The notes beneath the pieces were generated by a model that was given only the letters and a program-made list of their open reading frames with translations, made no database searches and was not told the DNA's origin. Shown here piece after piece: positions 45,055 to 53,692 of a DNA stretch of 64,000 nucleotides. This DNA comes from Albimonas sp036154955 (lineage in GTDB: Bacteria; Pseudomonadota; Alphaproteobacteria; Rhodobacterales; Rhodobacteraceae): NCBI GenBank assembly GCA_036154955.1, contig JAYZWL010000003.1, positions 21,615 to 85,614 on the forward strand, read 5' to 3'. The position numbers were made by a program, and so were the translations under genes. The first letter of the stretch is position 1. Every line of letters begins with the position of its first letter.

Positions 45055-45083
45055 TTGCGACCTTGCGTAAAAATGAATAAGAT
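45055..45083 (+). promoter_or_regulatory. Promoter candidate for TadG-like copy 2
   Basis: TTGCGA (45055-45060) and TAAGAT (45078-45083) are separated by 17 bases in an AT-rich island. The -10 overlaps ATGAATAAG, also found before the TadE-like gene. The 337-base gap 44889-45225 otherwise holds the terminator and GC-rich sequence. Confidence 0.55.
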
Positions 45084-45225
45084 GAACGCCGTCGGTCCGT
45101 CCGGCGGAGCGCTCTTCTGTTCCGCTTCGCCAGCGGCCCGTCCGTTCAGCCGACCCTAGCGCGCCTCCTTTTCGCTTTCCGGGGCGCGGCCCGGTTGATC
45201 GCGTCGCGTCGTTTGGGAGTGAACC

Positions 45226-46644
45226 ATGCGTGTGTTGAGACGCATCGCGCGCCGCCGCGCCGCGCTTCGGCGGTTCGTCGTCGATCAGGCCGCGTCCGGC
45301 TCCATCATGTCGGTGCTGTGGCTGTCCGTCTTCGTGATGTTCATGGGCGTCGCGGTGGACGTGTCCAACGCCTACCGGGTGCGCGCGCAGCTTCAGGCCA
45401 CCGCCGACGCCGCCGCGCTCGCCGCCATCCAGCGCATCTCCAACCCCGACGAAGCCCGCGCCGCCGCCCGCCGGCTGGCCGCGATCAACATGCCGACGGA
45501 GGTTAACGGCGACGTGATGCCCGCGGCGATGGTCGAGCTCGGCCTGTGGGACGAAGCGACCGACAGCTTCTACACGCTGGGCATTCCGCCCTACAACGCG
45601 GTGCGCGTCACCGCCAAGCGGGGCGACGACGGCGGGCTGGCGGTGCCGACCTTCCTGCTGGGCCTGCTGCACAACCAGGACTGGACCATCGCCGCGTCCT
45701 CCACCGCCACGGTGCGCCCGACCACCGCCAATCCCGGGGGCAACAAGTGCGGCGGCGGAATGCTGATGTCCGAGACGACGATGCAGATGGGCGGCAACAA
45801 CACGCTGACCGACGGCATCTGCGTGCATGGACGGGAGGGGGTGCATTTCGGCGGCTCCTCCTTCTTCACCGCCGACGTGCGGGTCAGCGCCTTCGACCCG
45901 AACACCATCACCATCGGCCATGTGGACGACGGGTCGGCGACGGAAGAGCAGGTGAAGGTGCCGGAGGCGGAATATTTCGAGCCCGTCGTCCTGCCCAAGC
46001 TGAACGACATTTTCGCCGACCTGTGGACCGCGCTCTACGACAGCGGCGTCTCCACCTATTCCGGCCCGCTGATCCCGGACTTCATCTACAACGCCCAGGG
46101 CTACGCCAACGTCGTGCGCATCAATCAGTGGTGGTGGACGGTGCAGCCGGGGGATCTCAGCCCCAACACCATCTACGTGGTGAACCACGGCATGCAGCTC
46201 GCCGGGAAAGTGGACGCGCAGAACATCGCCATCATCGCCAAGGGGCAGATCGGCATGGGCGGCGGGCCGAGCCTGCTGTTCGACAAGGTGCTGATCTTCG
46301 GGGAGGGGGACCTGAACTTCTCCGGCTCCGCGTCCTACGGGGAGGCCGACCACTACTGCGACGATGGCGAGTTCGACGTCTACATGTTCTCCAAGACCCG
46401 GGTGTCGCTCGGCGGCTCCGATCCCAAGGCCTGGACGCATGCCTTCATGGCGGTCGCCCCGCAGTTCCACCCCGGCGGTTCGTTCAAGAACGGCGGCGGG
46501 ATCTATGTGGAGGCGCGGGACACGTTGCAGCTTGGCGGCAACGCCGAGATCTCGGGCTGCGACACCGACATGGGCGGGCATTACGAGACCATCACCGTCG
46601 AAGACGACGACCAGGTCACCTTCATCGGGGCGCTGGTGCGGTGA
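45226..46644 (+). CDS. TadG-like protein, copy 2
   Basis: A 472-residue paralogue of the copy 1 protein, with a more basic N-terminus (RRIARRRAALRRF). The helix MSVLWLSVFVMFMGVAVDVSN and RVRAQLQATADAAALAAI match copy 1. The region from LPKLNDIFADLWTALY through DKVLIFGEGDLNFSGSASYG is almost identical to copy 1 at DNA level as well, which points to recent duplication or gene conversion. The four Cys are conserved (GNKCGGG, DGICVHG, DHYCDDG, ISGCDTD). Start 45226 follows GGGAGTGAACC. It has its own promoter and terminator. Confidence 0.85.
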   Translation: MRVLRRIARRRAALRRFVVDQAASGSIMSVLWLSVFVMFMGVAVDVSNAYRVRAQLQATADAAALAAIQRISNPDEARAAARRLAAINMPTEVNGDVMPAAMVELGLWDEATDSFYTLGIPPYNAVRVTAKRGDDGGLAVPTFLLGLLHNQDWTIAASSTATVRPTTANPGGNKCGGGMLMSETTMQMGGNNTLTDGICVHGREGVHFGGSSFFTADVRVSAFDPNTITIGHVDDGSATEEQVKVPEAEYFEPVVLPKLNDIFADLWTALYDSGVSTYSGPLIPDFIYNAQGYANVVRINQWWWTVQPGDLSPNTIYVVNHGMQLAGKVDAQNIAIIAKGQIGMGGGPSLLFDKVLIFGEGDLNFSGSASYGEADHYCDDGEFDVYMFSKTRVSLGGSDPKAWTHAFMAVAPQFHPGGSFKNGGGIYVEARDTLQLGGNAEISGCDTDMGGHYETITVEDDDQVTFIGALVR

Positions 46645-46678
46645 CAGGGCTGAGCGGAACGGCTCGGGCGCCGCGGCG

Positions 46679-46700
46679 CCTGCGGTTTCGCCGCAGGTTT
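46679..46700 (+). terminator. Hairpin after TadG-like copy 2
   Basis: CCTGCGG (46679-46685) pairs with CCGCAGG (46691-46697) around TTTCG and is followed by TTT. It lies 35 bases after the stop. A probable short intrinsic terminator. Confidence 0.6.
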
Positions 46701-46717
46701 GCATGGTGAAATAAAAC

Positions 46718-46747
46718 TTGAATATATTCATCATCATTAACTAGACT
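46718..46747 (+). promoter_or_regulatory. AT-rich island with palindrome before TadG-like copy 3
   Basis: TGAATATATTCA (46719-46730) is a perfect 12-bp palindrome in a strongly AT-rich patch. TTGAAT (46718-46723) and TAGACT (46742-46747), 18 bases apart, are promoter candidates overlapping it. The palindrome contains the ATGAATA sequence seen before the other two units, in inverted form. Confidence 0.55.
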
Positions 46748-46872
46748 GATCTTCGGGGTCGCCCGCGACGGGCGCCGGACCGGTGCGATGGGGATCGCCC
46801 TGGACGGCGCGCCGGCAGGCGTCGGGCGAGGGGTCGTCCGGCGCGGTCTCGCGGGCGCGTACGGAGTTGGTG

Positions 46873-48321
46873 ATGGCTTATCTACGCCTCGCCCGGCCGG
46901 TTCGCCGCGCCGTGCGGAAGGCTGCGCGCGTCTGGGGTTTTGCGCGCAGGGTGAAGAACGACAGCGCCGCGAGCGCCACGGCCATATCGGTCGTCTGGCT
47001 CATGGCGCTGCTGATGCTGGCGGGGGTCGCGCTCGACGCCGCCAACGGATTCAGGGTCCGGGCCATGCTGCAGGCCACCGCCGATTCGGCGGCGCTGGCG
47101 GCGGTGCTGCGCATCGAGAACCCGGCCGCGGCCCGCGCCGCCGCGCACCAGCTGGCCGAACTGAACATGCCCGCCGCGACCAACGGCGACGTGCTGCCGG
47201 ACGCCAATGTCGAGCTGGGGCTCTACGAACCCGCCACCGGGATTTTTCTGTCGGGGATGATTCCCTACAACGCCGCCCGCGTCACCGTGCGCCGCGGCGG
47301 CGACGACGGCGGGCTGGAGGTGCCGACCTTCCTGCTGGGGATCACCGGGTTCGACGCCTGGAACGTCGCCGCCTCGGCCATGGCCGCGGTGCGCCCGACC
47401 GCCGGGGGCGGCGGCGACCAGCACTGCGCCGGCGGGCTGATCCTGTCCCAGGCCACGATGCAGATGGGCGGCGGCAACACGCTCAGGGACGGCATGTGCA
47501 TCCATGGCGAGCAGGGCGTGCATTTCGGCGGGGCGAGCTGGTTCACCGAGGACGTCCGCGTCTCCGCCCTGCTTCCGCTGACCATCGTCATGGGGACCAC
47601 GCGGTCCGGGTCGGCCCCCGCGTCCAGCGTCAAGCAGAACGAGCCCACGCATCTGGAGCCGCTGGTGCTGCCGCGTCTGAACGACATCTTCTCTGACCTG
47701 TGGACCGAGCTGAACGACAGCGGCGTCGACCGCTACTACGGCGACCTCGTCCCCGACTTCCTGAAGAACGCCGAGGGCTTCGTGAACGTGGTCCGGGTCG
47801 ACAACTGGTGGTGGACCGTGCAGCCGGGCGACCTGCAGCCCCACACCGTCTACATGGTCAACCACGGCATGCAGCTCGCCGGCGGGGTGTCGGCGGCCAA
47901 TGTCGGGCTGGTGGTGAAAGGCCAGATCGGCATGGGCGGCGGGCCGGGCGTCACCTTCGACAAGGTGTATTTCTTCGGCGAGGGGGCGCTGAACTTCTCC
48001 GGCGACGCTGCATACGGTCAGGCCGAGCATTTCTGCGAAGACGGGGAATACGACGTCTACCTGATGTCGAAGGACGCGATCTCGCTGGGCGGCTGGGGCG
48101 ATACGTCCTGGACCCATGCGATGATGGCGATCGCCCCGACCTTCGCGCCGGGCGGCGCGATGAAGAACGCGGGCGGGATCTATGCGGAGGCGCGCAACAC
48201 CATCCAGATGGGCGGCAACGTCGACCTCGCGGCCTGCGGGAACGAGCTGTCGGGCCACTATGAGACGGTGAAGATCGGCGACTCCCGGCAACTGACCTTC
48301 GGGGCCGCGCTGGTGCGCTGA
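46873..48321 (+). CDS. TadG-like protein, copy 3
   Basis: A 482-residue paralogue, more diverged than copies 1 and 2. The pseudopilin helix reads ISVVWLMALLMLAGVALDAAN and is followed by FRVRAMLQATADSAALAAVL. The four conserved Cys are kept (DQHCAGG, DGMCIHG, EHFCEDG, LAACGNE), as are the blocks WWWTVQPGDL and YMVNHGMQLAGGVSA. Start 46873 (MAYLRLARP) follows ACGGAGTTGGTG; an upstream in-frame ATG at 46783 is less well placed. A strong hairpin follows, shared with the convergent lytic transglycosylase gene. Confidence 0.85.
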   Translation: MAYLRLARPVRRAVRKAARVWGFARRVKNDSAASATAISVVWLMALLMLAGVALDAANGFRVRAMLQATADSAALAAVLRIENPAAARAAAHQLAELNMPAATNGDVLPDANVELGLYEPATGIFLSGMIPYNAARVTVRRGGDDGGLEVPTFLLGITGFDAWNVAASAMAAVRPTAGGGGDQHCAGGLILSQATMQMGGGNTLRDGMCIHGEQGVHFGGASWFTEDVRVSALLPLTIVMGTTRSGSAPASSVKQNEPTHLEPLVLPRLNDIFSDLWTELNDSGVDRYYGDLVPDFLKNAEGFVNVVRVDNWWWTVQPGDLQPHTVYMVNHGMQLAGGVSAANVGLVVKGQIGMGGGPGVTFDKVYFFGEGALNFSGDAAYGQAEHFCEDGEYDVYLMSKDAISLGGWGDTSWTHAMMAIAPTFAPGGAMKNAGGIYAEARNTIQMGGNVDLAACGNELSGHYETVKIGDSRQLTFGAALVR

Positions 48322-48354
48322 GGCGGCGCAGCACGCCCGGGCCCCGAAACGAAA

Positions 48355-48385
48355 CCGGCCCCGGATGCGGCGCATCCGGGGCCGG
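48355..48385. terminator. Bidirectional hairpin between TadG-like copy 3 and slt
   Basis: A perfect 14-bp stem (48355-48368 with 48372-48385) and a 3-base loop lie between two convergent genes, 34 bases from the TadG-like stop and 41 from the slt stop. It probably terminates both transcripts. Confidence 0.7.
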
Positions 48386-48425
48386 GGATCCGTCCCGCAG
48401 GCCCGGCGGGCGCCGGGCCGGGGTC

Positions 48426-50447
48426 TCAGGGCCGGGCGAGGCGCGCGGTCAGGGTCGGCGCGCCGACCTTGCCCGACAGGCGGGCGTCGTAGACATGCAG
48501 CCCCTCCATCACCCGCTGCACGTAGTTGCGGGTCTCGTCGAAGGGGATGGTCTCGATCCAGTCGATCATGTCCACGCGCCCGGTCCGCGGGTCTCCGTAG
48601 CGCTCGATCCACTGCCGCACCCGGTTCGGCCCGGCGTTGTAGCCCGCCGCCGCCATGGGCAGCGATCCGAACTCGTCCACCAGCCCCGCCAGATAGTCGG
48701 TCCCCAGCCGGGCGTTGTAGCGCCAGTCCCGGGTCAGCGCGCCGAGGTCGTAGCCGATGCCCAGACGCTTCGCGACCAGCTTGGCGGTGCCGGGCATGAG
48801 CTGCATCAGGCCGCGGGCCCCGGCATGGCTGATCGCCTCGGGGTTCATCTCCGATTCCTGCCGGGCGATCGACAGCGCCAGCGAGGGCGAGATCGGGCCC
48901 GAGGCGTTGGCGAGGTCCATCACCGGGTAATAGTAGGTCGGCAGCACCGCCCCATCGGAGGCCGCGGCCTTGCCGACCCGAACCGCCACTTCCGGCCGGT
49001 CCAGCTCCAGCGCCAGCTGCCCCAGCGCGGCCTGGGAGCGGGGGTTGCGCGCCTCCGCCGCCGCGTTGGTCAGCAGCCGGTGCGACAGCCCCCGCTCGCC
49101 CGCGTAGTGCAGCAGCACCGCGGCGCGCACCTGGCTGGTCTGCAGGACCGAGGCCGCGCGCCAGTCGGTCGGGGGCGCGAGCCCGGCGAGCGTCGGGTCG
49201 CCTGGCGCCCCGGCGCGTTCCGCCGCCAACTGCCCGTAGAAGCTGGTCTGCCAGCGCGCGCCCTCCCGGTAGGCGTCCGCGGCGCCCGACCTGTCGCCCT
49301 TCGCCTCCCGCGCCCGGCCCAGCCAGTAATAGCCGCGCCCGAGGCTGATGGGGGAGCCGACGGCGGCGGTGAACCGCGCGAAATGCGCCTCGGCCGCCGC
49401 CGGGTCGTTCAGCTTGCGCAACGCGATCCATCCCGCCAGCCATTCTAGGTCGGCGTAGTCGTAGCCGTCGTCGGGCTTCATGAAGTGGCGCGCGGCGAGG
49501 ATATAGGCCACGCGCGCCCGGCCGGCCCGGTCGGCGGCGCGCACCATGTCGATGCGCTCGTCGGCCCAGAGCTCCGGCCGCCCCAGCGCGGCGGCGGAGG
49601 TGGAGCGGGCGAGGATCAGCTCCTCCGCGCCTGCGTCGAGCCCCCGCTTCTCCCGCCAGCGGAAGCGTTCGTAGGCGAGGCCCGCGTCGTCGGCGTAGCG
49701 CGCGGGCACGGCGGCGATCAGCCCGTCCACCCCGTTCGCGCCTGCGCGCAGCGCCAGCCGCGCCCGGCCGAGCGCGGCCATGCCGGCGTCGACCCGCGGA
49801 TACATCCGCTCGGATTCGCCCGAGAGCCCGCGCCACAGCAGCATGTCGAGCCGCTCGGCGTGGTACTTGGCGAGCTCCCCGCCCCAGCCCGCCAGCAGCG
49901 CCTGTTCCTCCGACGGGGTCAGCGACAGCCGGGTCCAGGCGCGCACCGCCTGCTCCAGCGCCTCCGCCTTGCGGCCGGCGCGGCCGAGCACGGTGGCCAG
50001 CCGCACGGCGCCGGATCCGGTCTGCGGCGCGGCGCCGGCGAAGAAGGCCTCCACCTCCGCGGCCGGCAGGTCGGGGGGCATCCGTTCCTCGGCCGAGCGG
50101 CGCAGGCCGCGGGCGCCCGGCCAGTCGGGATTGCGCTTGAGGAACTGGGCGTAGTCGAACCAGCCGCCCGCGTCGTTGGACAGCATCCGCCAGGTGACCA
50201 GGTCCACCGCCGCCGGGTCGCCCAGGGTGCGGGCGAGCGACAGGGCGGTGCCCCAGTCGTCGCGTTTCATCGCGTCCAGCGCGGGCGCGAGGCGCGACGC
50301 CTGGGCGGGGGTGGGCAGGGCGGCCTGCGCCTGCGCCGGGCGCGCCGCCCAGGGCGGGGCGGCGATGGCGGCCGCCGCCAGGGTGACTGCAAGGGCCGCG
50401 ACCGCGCGCTGCCGCACGGTCCGGCGGGTGCGCCGAACGTCGATCAT
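48426..50447 (-). CDS. Soluble lytic murein transglycosylase, Slt70 type
   Basis: A 673-residue periplasmic lytic transglycosylase that cuts peptidoglycan to 1,6-anhydro muropeptides. Signal peptide about 1-40, an alpha-superhelical U-domain in the middle, and the catalytic domain near residue 520 with E531 in IARQESEMNPEAISHAGARG and the LMQLMPGTAK motif. The length matches Slt70. Start 50447 (MIDVRRTRRT). Downstream and convergent is the TadG-like cluster. Confidence 0.94.
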   Translation of the reverse strand: MIDVRRTRRTVRQRAVAALAVTLAAAAIAAPPWAARPAQAQAALPTPAQASRLAPALDAMKRDDWGTALSLARTLGDPAAVDLVTWRMLSNDAGGWFDYAQFLKRNPDWPGARGLRRSAEERMPPDLPAAEVEAFFAGAAPQTGSGAVRLATVLGRAGRKAEALEQAVRAWTRLSLTPSEEQALLAGWGGELAKYHAERLDMLLWRGLSGESERMYPRVDAGMAALGRARLALRAGANGVDGLIAAVPARYADDAGLAYERFRWREKRGLDAGAEELILARSTSAAALGRPELWADERIDMVRAADRAGRARVAYILAARHFMKPDDGYDYADLEWLAGWIALRKLNDPAAAEAHFARFTAAVGSPISLGRGYYWLGRAREAKGDRSGAADAYREGARWQTSFYGQLAAERAGAPGDPTLAGLAPPTDWRAASVLQTSQVRAAVLLHYAGERGLSHRLLTNAAAEARNPRSQAALGQLALELDRPEVAVRVGKAAASDGAVLPTYYYPVMDLANASGPISPSLALSIARQESEMNPEAISHAGARGLMQLMPGTAKLVAKRLGIGYDLGALTRDWRYNARLGTDYLAGLVDEFGSLPMAAAGYNAGPNRVRQWIERYGDPRTGRVDMIDWIETIPFDETRNYVQRVMEGLHVYDARLSGKVGAPTLTARLARP

Positions 50448-50570
50448 CTTGTTGCTCGCCTTTCACGCCTCGGCCGCCGGTCTGCGCCGGCTGGCTCCGG
50501 GGCGTATGCTAGCACGGCGCGGGGCGGCCCGGCAGGGGGCGTTTGGGAAGCGCGTCCCGCCCTGCGGGTT

Positions 50571-51380
50571 TCACCAGCCGGGACCGGCGGACAATCCGCC
50601 GTCGACGACCAGCGTGGTCCCGGTCACGAAACGCGCGGCGTCGGAGACGAGGAACAGGGCGGCGTCGGCGATCTCCTCCGGCTCCGCCGGGCGGCCCAGC
50701 GGCGCCGCCGCGCGCCAGCGGGCCAGCCCCTCGGGCCACTGCTCCTCCAGCCCCGGCCGGGCGATCAGGCCGGGGGCGAGGCCGTTGACCCGCAGCGGCG
50801 CGAGCTCCGCCGCCGCGGACCGCACCAGCGATTCCAGCGCGGCCTTGGAGGCGGCGTAGGCGGCGTGGCCGGGCAGGGGCCGCGCCGCCTCGACCGAGGA
50901 CACCAGCGCCACGGCGAGCGGCCGGGGCGCGGCCTGCGCGGCGAAGGCGGCGAGAAGGGCGCGGGAGGCGTCGAGATTGGCCCCGACCACCGAGGCCCAG
51001 TCCGCCGCCGCCATGTCCGCGATCCCGCCCATGTCCTGGCGGGCCGCGGCATGGACCAGAAGGTCGGCCCCGCCGGCATCGGCCAGCAGGTCACGCGCGG
51101 CGTCCGGCGCGGTCAGGTCGGCCTGGGCCGCGTCGGCCTCCAGCCCCTGCCCGCGCAGACTGGCGGCCAGCGCCCGGGCGCGTTCGGGGCGGGTCGCGGC
51201 GTGGCAGATCACGAAGGCCCCGGCCTCCGCCAGCCGCCGGGCGACCGCGGCGCCCAGCCCGCCCGACGCGCCGGTCACCAGCGCCCGGCGGCCGTCCAGC
51301 GCCAGCAGGTCGCGGGCCGGCGGGGCCTCGGGCGCCGGCGGGGCGTCGCCCCGGCGCGGGGGCTGGGGCCTGCGGCTCAC
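50571..51380 (-). CDS. Short-chain dehydrogenase/reductase (SDR)
   Basis: A 269-residue SDR. The cofactor motif VTGASGGLGAAVA lies at 35-47 and the active-site YxxxK is AYAASK. The last segment TTLVVDGGLSAG is typical of FabG-like classical SDRs. The start is GTG at 51380, whose GTGA overlaps the stop of the PNP gene, so translation is coupled. An N-terminal Pro/Arg-rich tail of about 25 residues precedes the fold. The substrate is unknown; a purine operon context may be incidental. Confidence 0.88.
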   Translation of the reverse strand: MSRRPQPPRRGDAPPAPEAPPARDLLALDGRRALVTGASGGLGAAVARRLAEAGAFVICHAATRPERARALAASLRGQGLEADAAQADLTAPDAARDLLADAGGADLLVHAAARQDMGGIADMAAADWASVVGANLDASRALLAAFAAQAAPRPLAVALVSSVEAARPLPGHAAYAASKAALESLVRSAAAELAPLRVNGLAPGLIARPGLEEQWPEGLARWRAAAPLGRPAEPEEIADAALFLVSDAARFVTGTTLVVDGGLSAGPGW

Positions 51381-52201
51381 GGCAGCTCCGGCGCCAGGGC
51401 CGCGAGGATGCGGGCGATGCGCGCGCCGGCGGTCGCGGCGTTGGCCAGCACCTCCTCGATGGTGTCGGGCTGCTGGTCGGGCCCGCCGTCGGCGGCGTTG
51501 GTGATCGCCGACAGGCCCAGCGCCTTCATCCCGCAATGATTGGCCGCGATCACCTCCAGCACCGTCGACATGCCCACCGCGTCGGCCCCGGTGGAGCGCA
51601 GCCAGCGCCGCTCCGCCGAGGTCTCCAGCGACGGGCCGGCGATGCCGGCGTAGACGCCCCGCGCCATCGCCTCGCCGGCCTTTTCGGCCGCCGCGATGGC
51701 CAGCGTCCGCAGGTCGGGGGCGTAGGCGCGCGACATGTCGGGAAAGCGCGGCCCGATCGCCTCGTCATTGGCGCCGATCAGCGGATTCTGGCCGGTGAAG
51801 TTCAGATGATCCTCGATCAGCATCGGCACGCCCGGCTTCAGGCCTGGGTTCAGCGCGCCGGCGGCGTTGGTGGCGATGAACACCCCCGCCCCCATCCGGT
51901 TCATCAGCCAGACCGGCAGCGCCACGTCCTGCGCGCTCCATCCCTCGTAGAGATGCACCCGCCCCTGCATCAGCGCCGCCCGCCGACCGTGCAGCGTCCC
52001 GATCACGAAGCGCCCCGCATGGGAGGGCGCGGTGGAGACGGGGAAGCCCGGGATCTCGTGATAGGGGATGGTCGTCGCATCCGTCACCGCATCCGCCAGC
52101 CCGCCGAGGCCGGAGCCGAGCGCGATCGCGATCTCCACCGGCGCCCCCATGCGGGGCAGGACCTCCGAGGCGGCGGCGTCGAGGCGGGCGGTCAGGCTCA
52201 T
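51377..52201 (-). CDS. Purine-nucleoside phosphorylase
   Basis: A 274-residue trimeric-type (PNP/MTAP family) purine nucleoside phosphorylase. IALGSGLGGLAD (26-37), GRVHLYEGWSAQDVALPVWLMNRMG, the substrate-binding TNAADG region (AITNAADGG) and the VGMSTVLEVIAA block are visible. It splits inosine, guanosine or methylthioadenosine with phosphate. The start ATG at 52201 overlaps the amidohydrolase stop (ATGA). Middle gene of a three-gene operon. Confidence 0.93.
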   Translation of the reverse strand: MSLTARLDAAASEVLPRMGAPVEIAIALGSGLGGLADAVTDATTIPYHEIPGFPVSTAPSHAGRFVIGTLHGRRAALMQGRVHLYEGWSAQDVALPVWLMNRMGAGVFIATNAAGALNPGLKPGVPMLIEDHLNFTGQNPLIGANDEAIGPRFPDMSRAYAPDLRTLAIAAAEKAGEAMARGVYAGIAGPSLETSAERRWLRSTGADAVGMSTVLEVIAANHCGMKALGLSAITNAADGGPDQQPDTIEEVLANAATAGARIARILAALAPELP

Positions 52202-53493
52202 GCGATGGATTCCTTGATGGCGGGGACCAGCGCGCGGACCTCGTCCAGCGTCTCGGTCATGTCGAAAACGGTCAGCGCCCGGTCGCGCACCCGCCATTGT
52301 CCGTCCACGAAGACATGGCGGACGTCGGAGCGGCCGGCGGAATAGACCACGTGGGTCAGCGGGTCGAAGATCGGGACCGCATGGGGCGCGGAGGTGTCGA
52401 GCACCACGAGATCCGCGGCCTTCCCCACCTCCAGCGAGCCGGCGACGGCGCCGAGCCCCATCGCCTCCGCCCCCGCCAGCGTCGCCATGTGCAGCGCCTC
52501 GCGCGTGGTGATGACGTCGGCGCGCCCCGACGCGGCCTTGTGCAGGGTCGCGGCCAGCCGCAGCGCCAGCCACATGTCGATGTCGTTGCCCGAGATCGCG
52601 CCGTCGGTGCCGAGCGTCACATGCACGCCCTTCTCCAGCATCTCCGGCACGCGGGCGAAACCCGACGCGAGCTTGAGGTTGGAGACGGGGTTATGCGCCA
52701 CCACCGCGCCGGTGCGGGCGAGAATGTCGATCTCCTCGTCGTCGAGATGCACGCAATGGGCGAGGATGGTGCGCGGGTCGAGGATGCCCAGCGCGTCCAT
52801 GTGCCGGATCACCGAGGCGCCGTAGTTGTCCTGCACCGTCTTCTGCTCGACCTTCGTTTCGGCGGCGTGGGTGGAGAACAGGGCCCCGTGCGCGTCGGCG
52901 AGCCGCTTGGCGGTCCGCAGGTTCTCGGGCCCCACCGTATAGGCGCCATGCGGGAAGGTCCCGGGGCGCAGCCGGTCGGTGGCGGGGTGGTCGGCGAAGA
53001 AGGCCTCGGCGTCGGGCAGGCGGGCGTCGGCGGTCTTGCCGTCCATGCCGGGGAAGTCGAAGAAGAGGCCGCCGCAGGACACCCGGACGCCGAGCTCCGC
53101 CGCCGCGCGGGCCGTGGAATGCGGGTGCCAGAACATGTCCACGACCGAGGTGCAGCCCGAAAGCAGCAGCTCCGCGAAGCCCAGCCGCGCGCCCAGCCGG
53201 CAGGTGGCGGCGGTCAGGATCGCGCCCTCGGCCTTCCACACGGTCTGCAGCCAGGGCTCCAGCGGCAGGTTCTCCACCAGCCCGCGGAACAGGCAGTCGG
53301 CGGCGTGGCAATGGGTGTTGACCAGGCCCGGCATGACGATGCCGCCCCGGGCGTCCACCACCTCCTGCGCCCGGTCGGGGACCTCGCCCAGATGGGTGAT
53401 GCGCCCGTCCTCAACCGCGACGCCCCCCGTCAGCACGGTTCCGGCCCGGTCGGCGGTGACGATCGTGGCGTTGCGGATGATCAGGTCGGTCAT
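52198..53493 (-). CDS. Amidohydrolase, nucleobase or nucleoside deaminase (TrzA/AtzA/MtaD family)
   Basis: A 431-residue metal-dependent deaminase. H61-x-H63 (NTHCHAAD), the later STHAAETK, AHCVHLDDEE and LGTDGAI motifs contain the zinc and catalytic residues. Family members deaminate S-adenosylhomocysteine, methylthioadenosine, guanine or triazines. Placement before a purine nucleoside phosphorylase suggests a purine or adenosine-like substrate (inference). Start 53493 (MTDLIIRNAT). First gene of the operon with PNP and SDR, all overlapping by four bases. Confidence 0.9.
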   Translation of the reverse strand: MTDLIIRNATIVTADRAGTVLTGGVAVEDGRITHLGEVPDRAQEVVDARGGIVMPGLVNTHCHAADCLFRGLVENLPLEPWLQTVWKAEGAILTAATCRLGARLGFAELLLSGCTSVVDMFWHPHSTARAAAELGVRVSCGGLFFDFPGMDGKTADARLPDAEAFFADHPATDRLRPGTFPHGAYTVGPENLRTAKRLADAHGALFSTHAAETKVEQKTVQDNYGASVIRHMDALGILDPRTILAHCVHLDDEEIDILARTGAVVAHNPVSNLKLASGFARVPEMLEKGVHVTLGTDGAISGNDIDMWLALRLAATLHKAASGRADVITTREALHMATLAGAEAMGLGAVAGSLEVGKAADLVVLDTSAPHAVPIFDPLTHVVYSAGRSDVRHVFVDGQWRVRDRALTVFDMTETLDEVRALVPAIKESIA

Positions 53494-53692
53494 CTGGGGC
53501 GCTCCGGCTTCTCGGGGGACGGGTCGGGGAACGGGCGGGGCGGGCGGAGACTATCGGCCGGCGCCGGGCTTGGGAAGCGGGGCGGGGGCGGGCGGGGGGC
53601 GCCGCCCCTTCCCCCCCCACCGCCGCGCTTGCGCGCCCGCCCCGGTTGAAGGACAATGAGCGTTCGGCCGCAGCCGCCTCGCGAAGGATCCG

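Noticed and set aside
43079..48321. A complete Tad pilus locus
   Set aside because: Only TadE/TadG-like genes are present; ATPase, inner-membrane, secretin and prepilin peptidase genes are missing from the window.
46882..50466. A 1194-codon open frame on the minus strand across slt and TadG-like copy 3
   Set aside because: It is out of frame with slt, gives low-complexity Arg/Gly/Ala sequence, and covers two well-supported genes.
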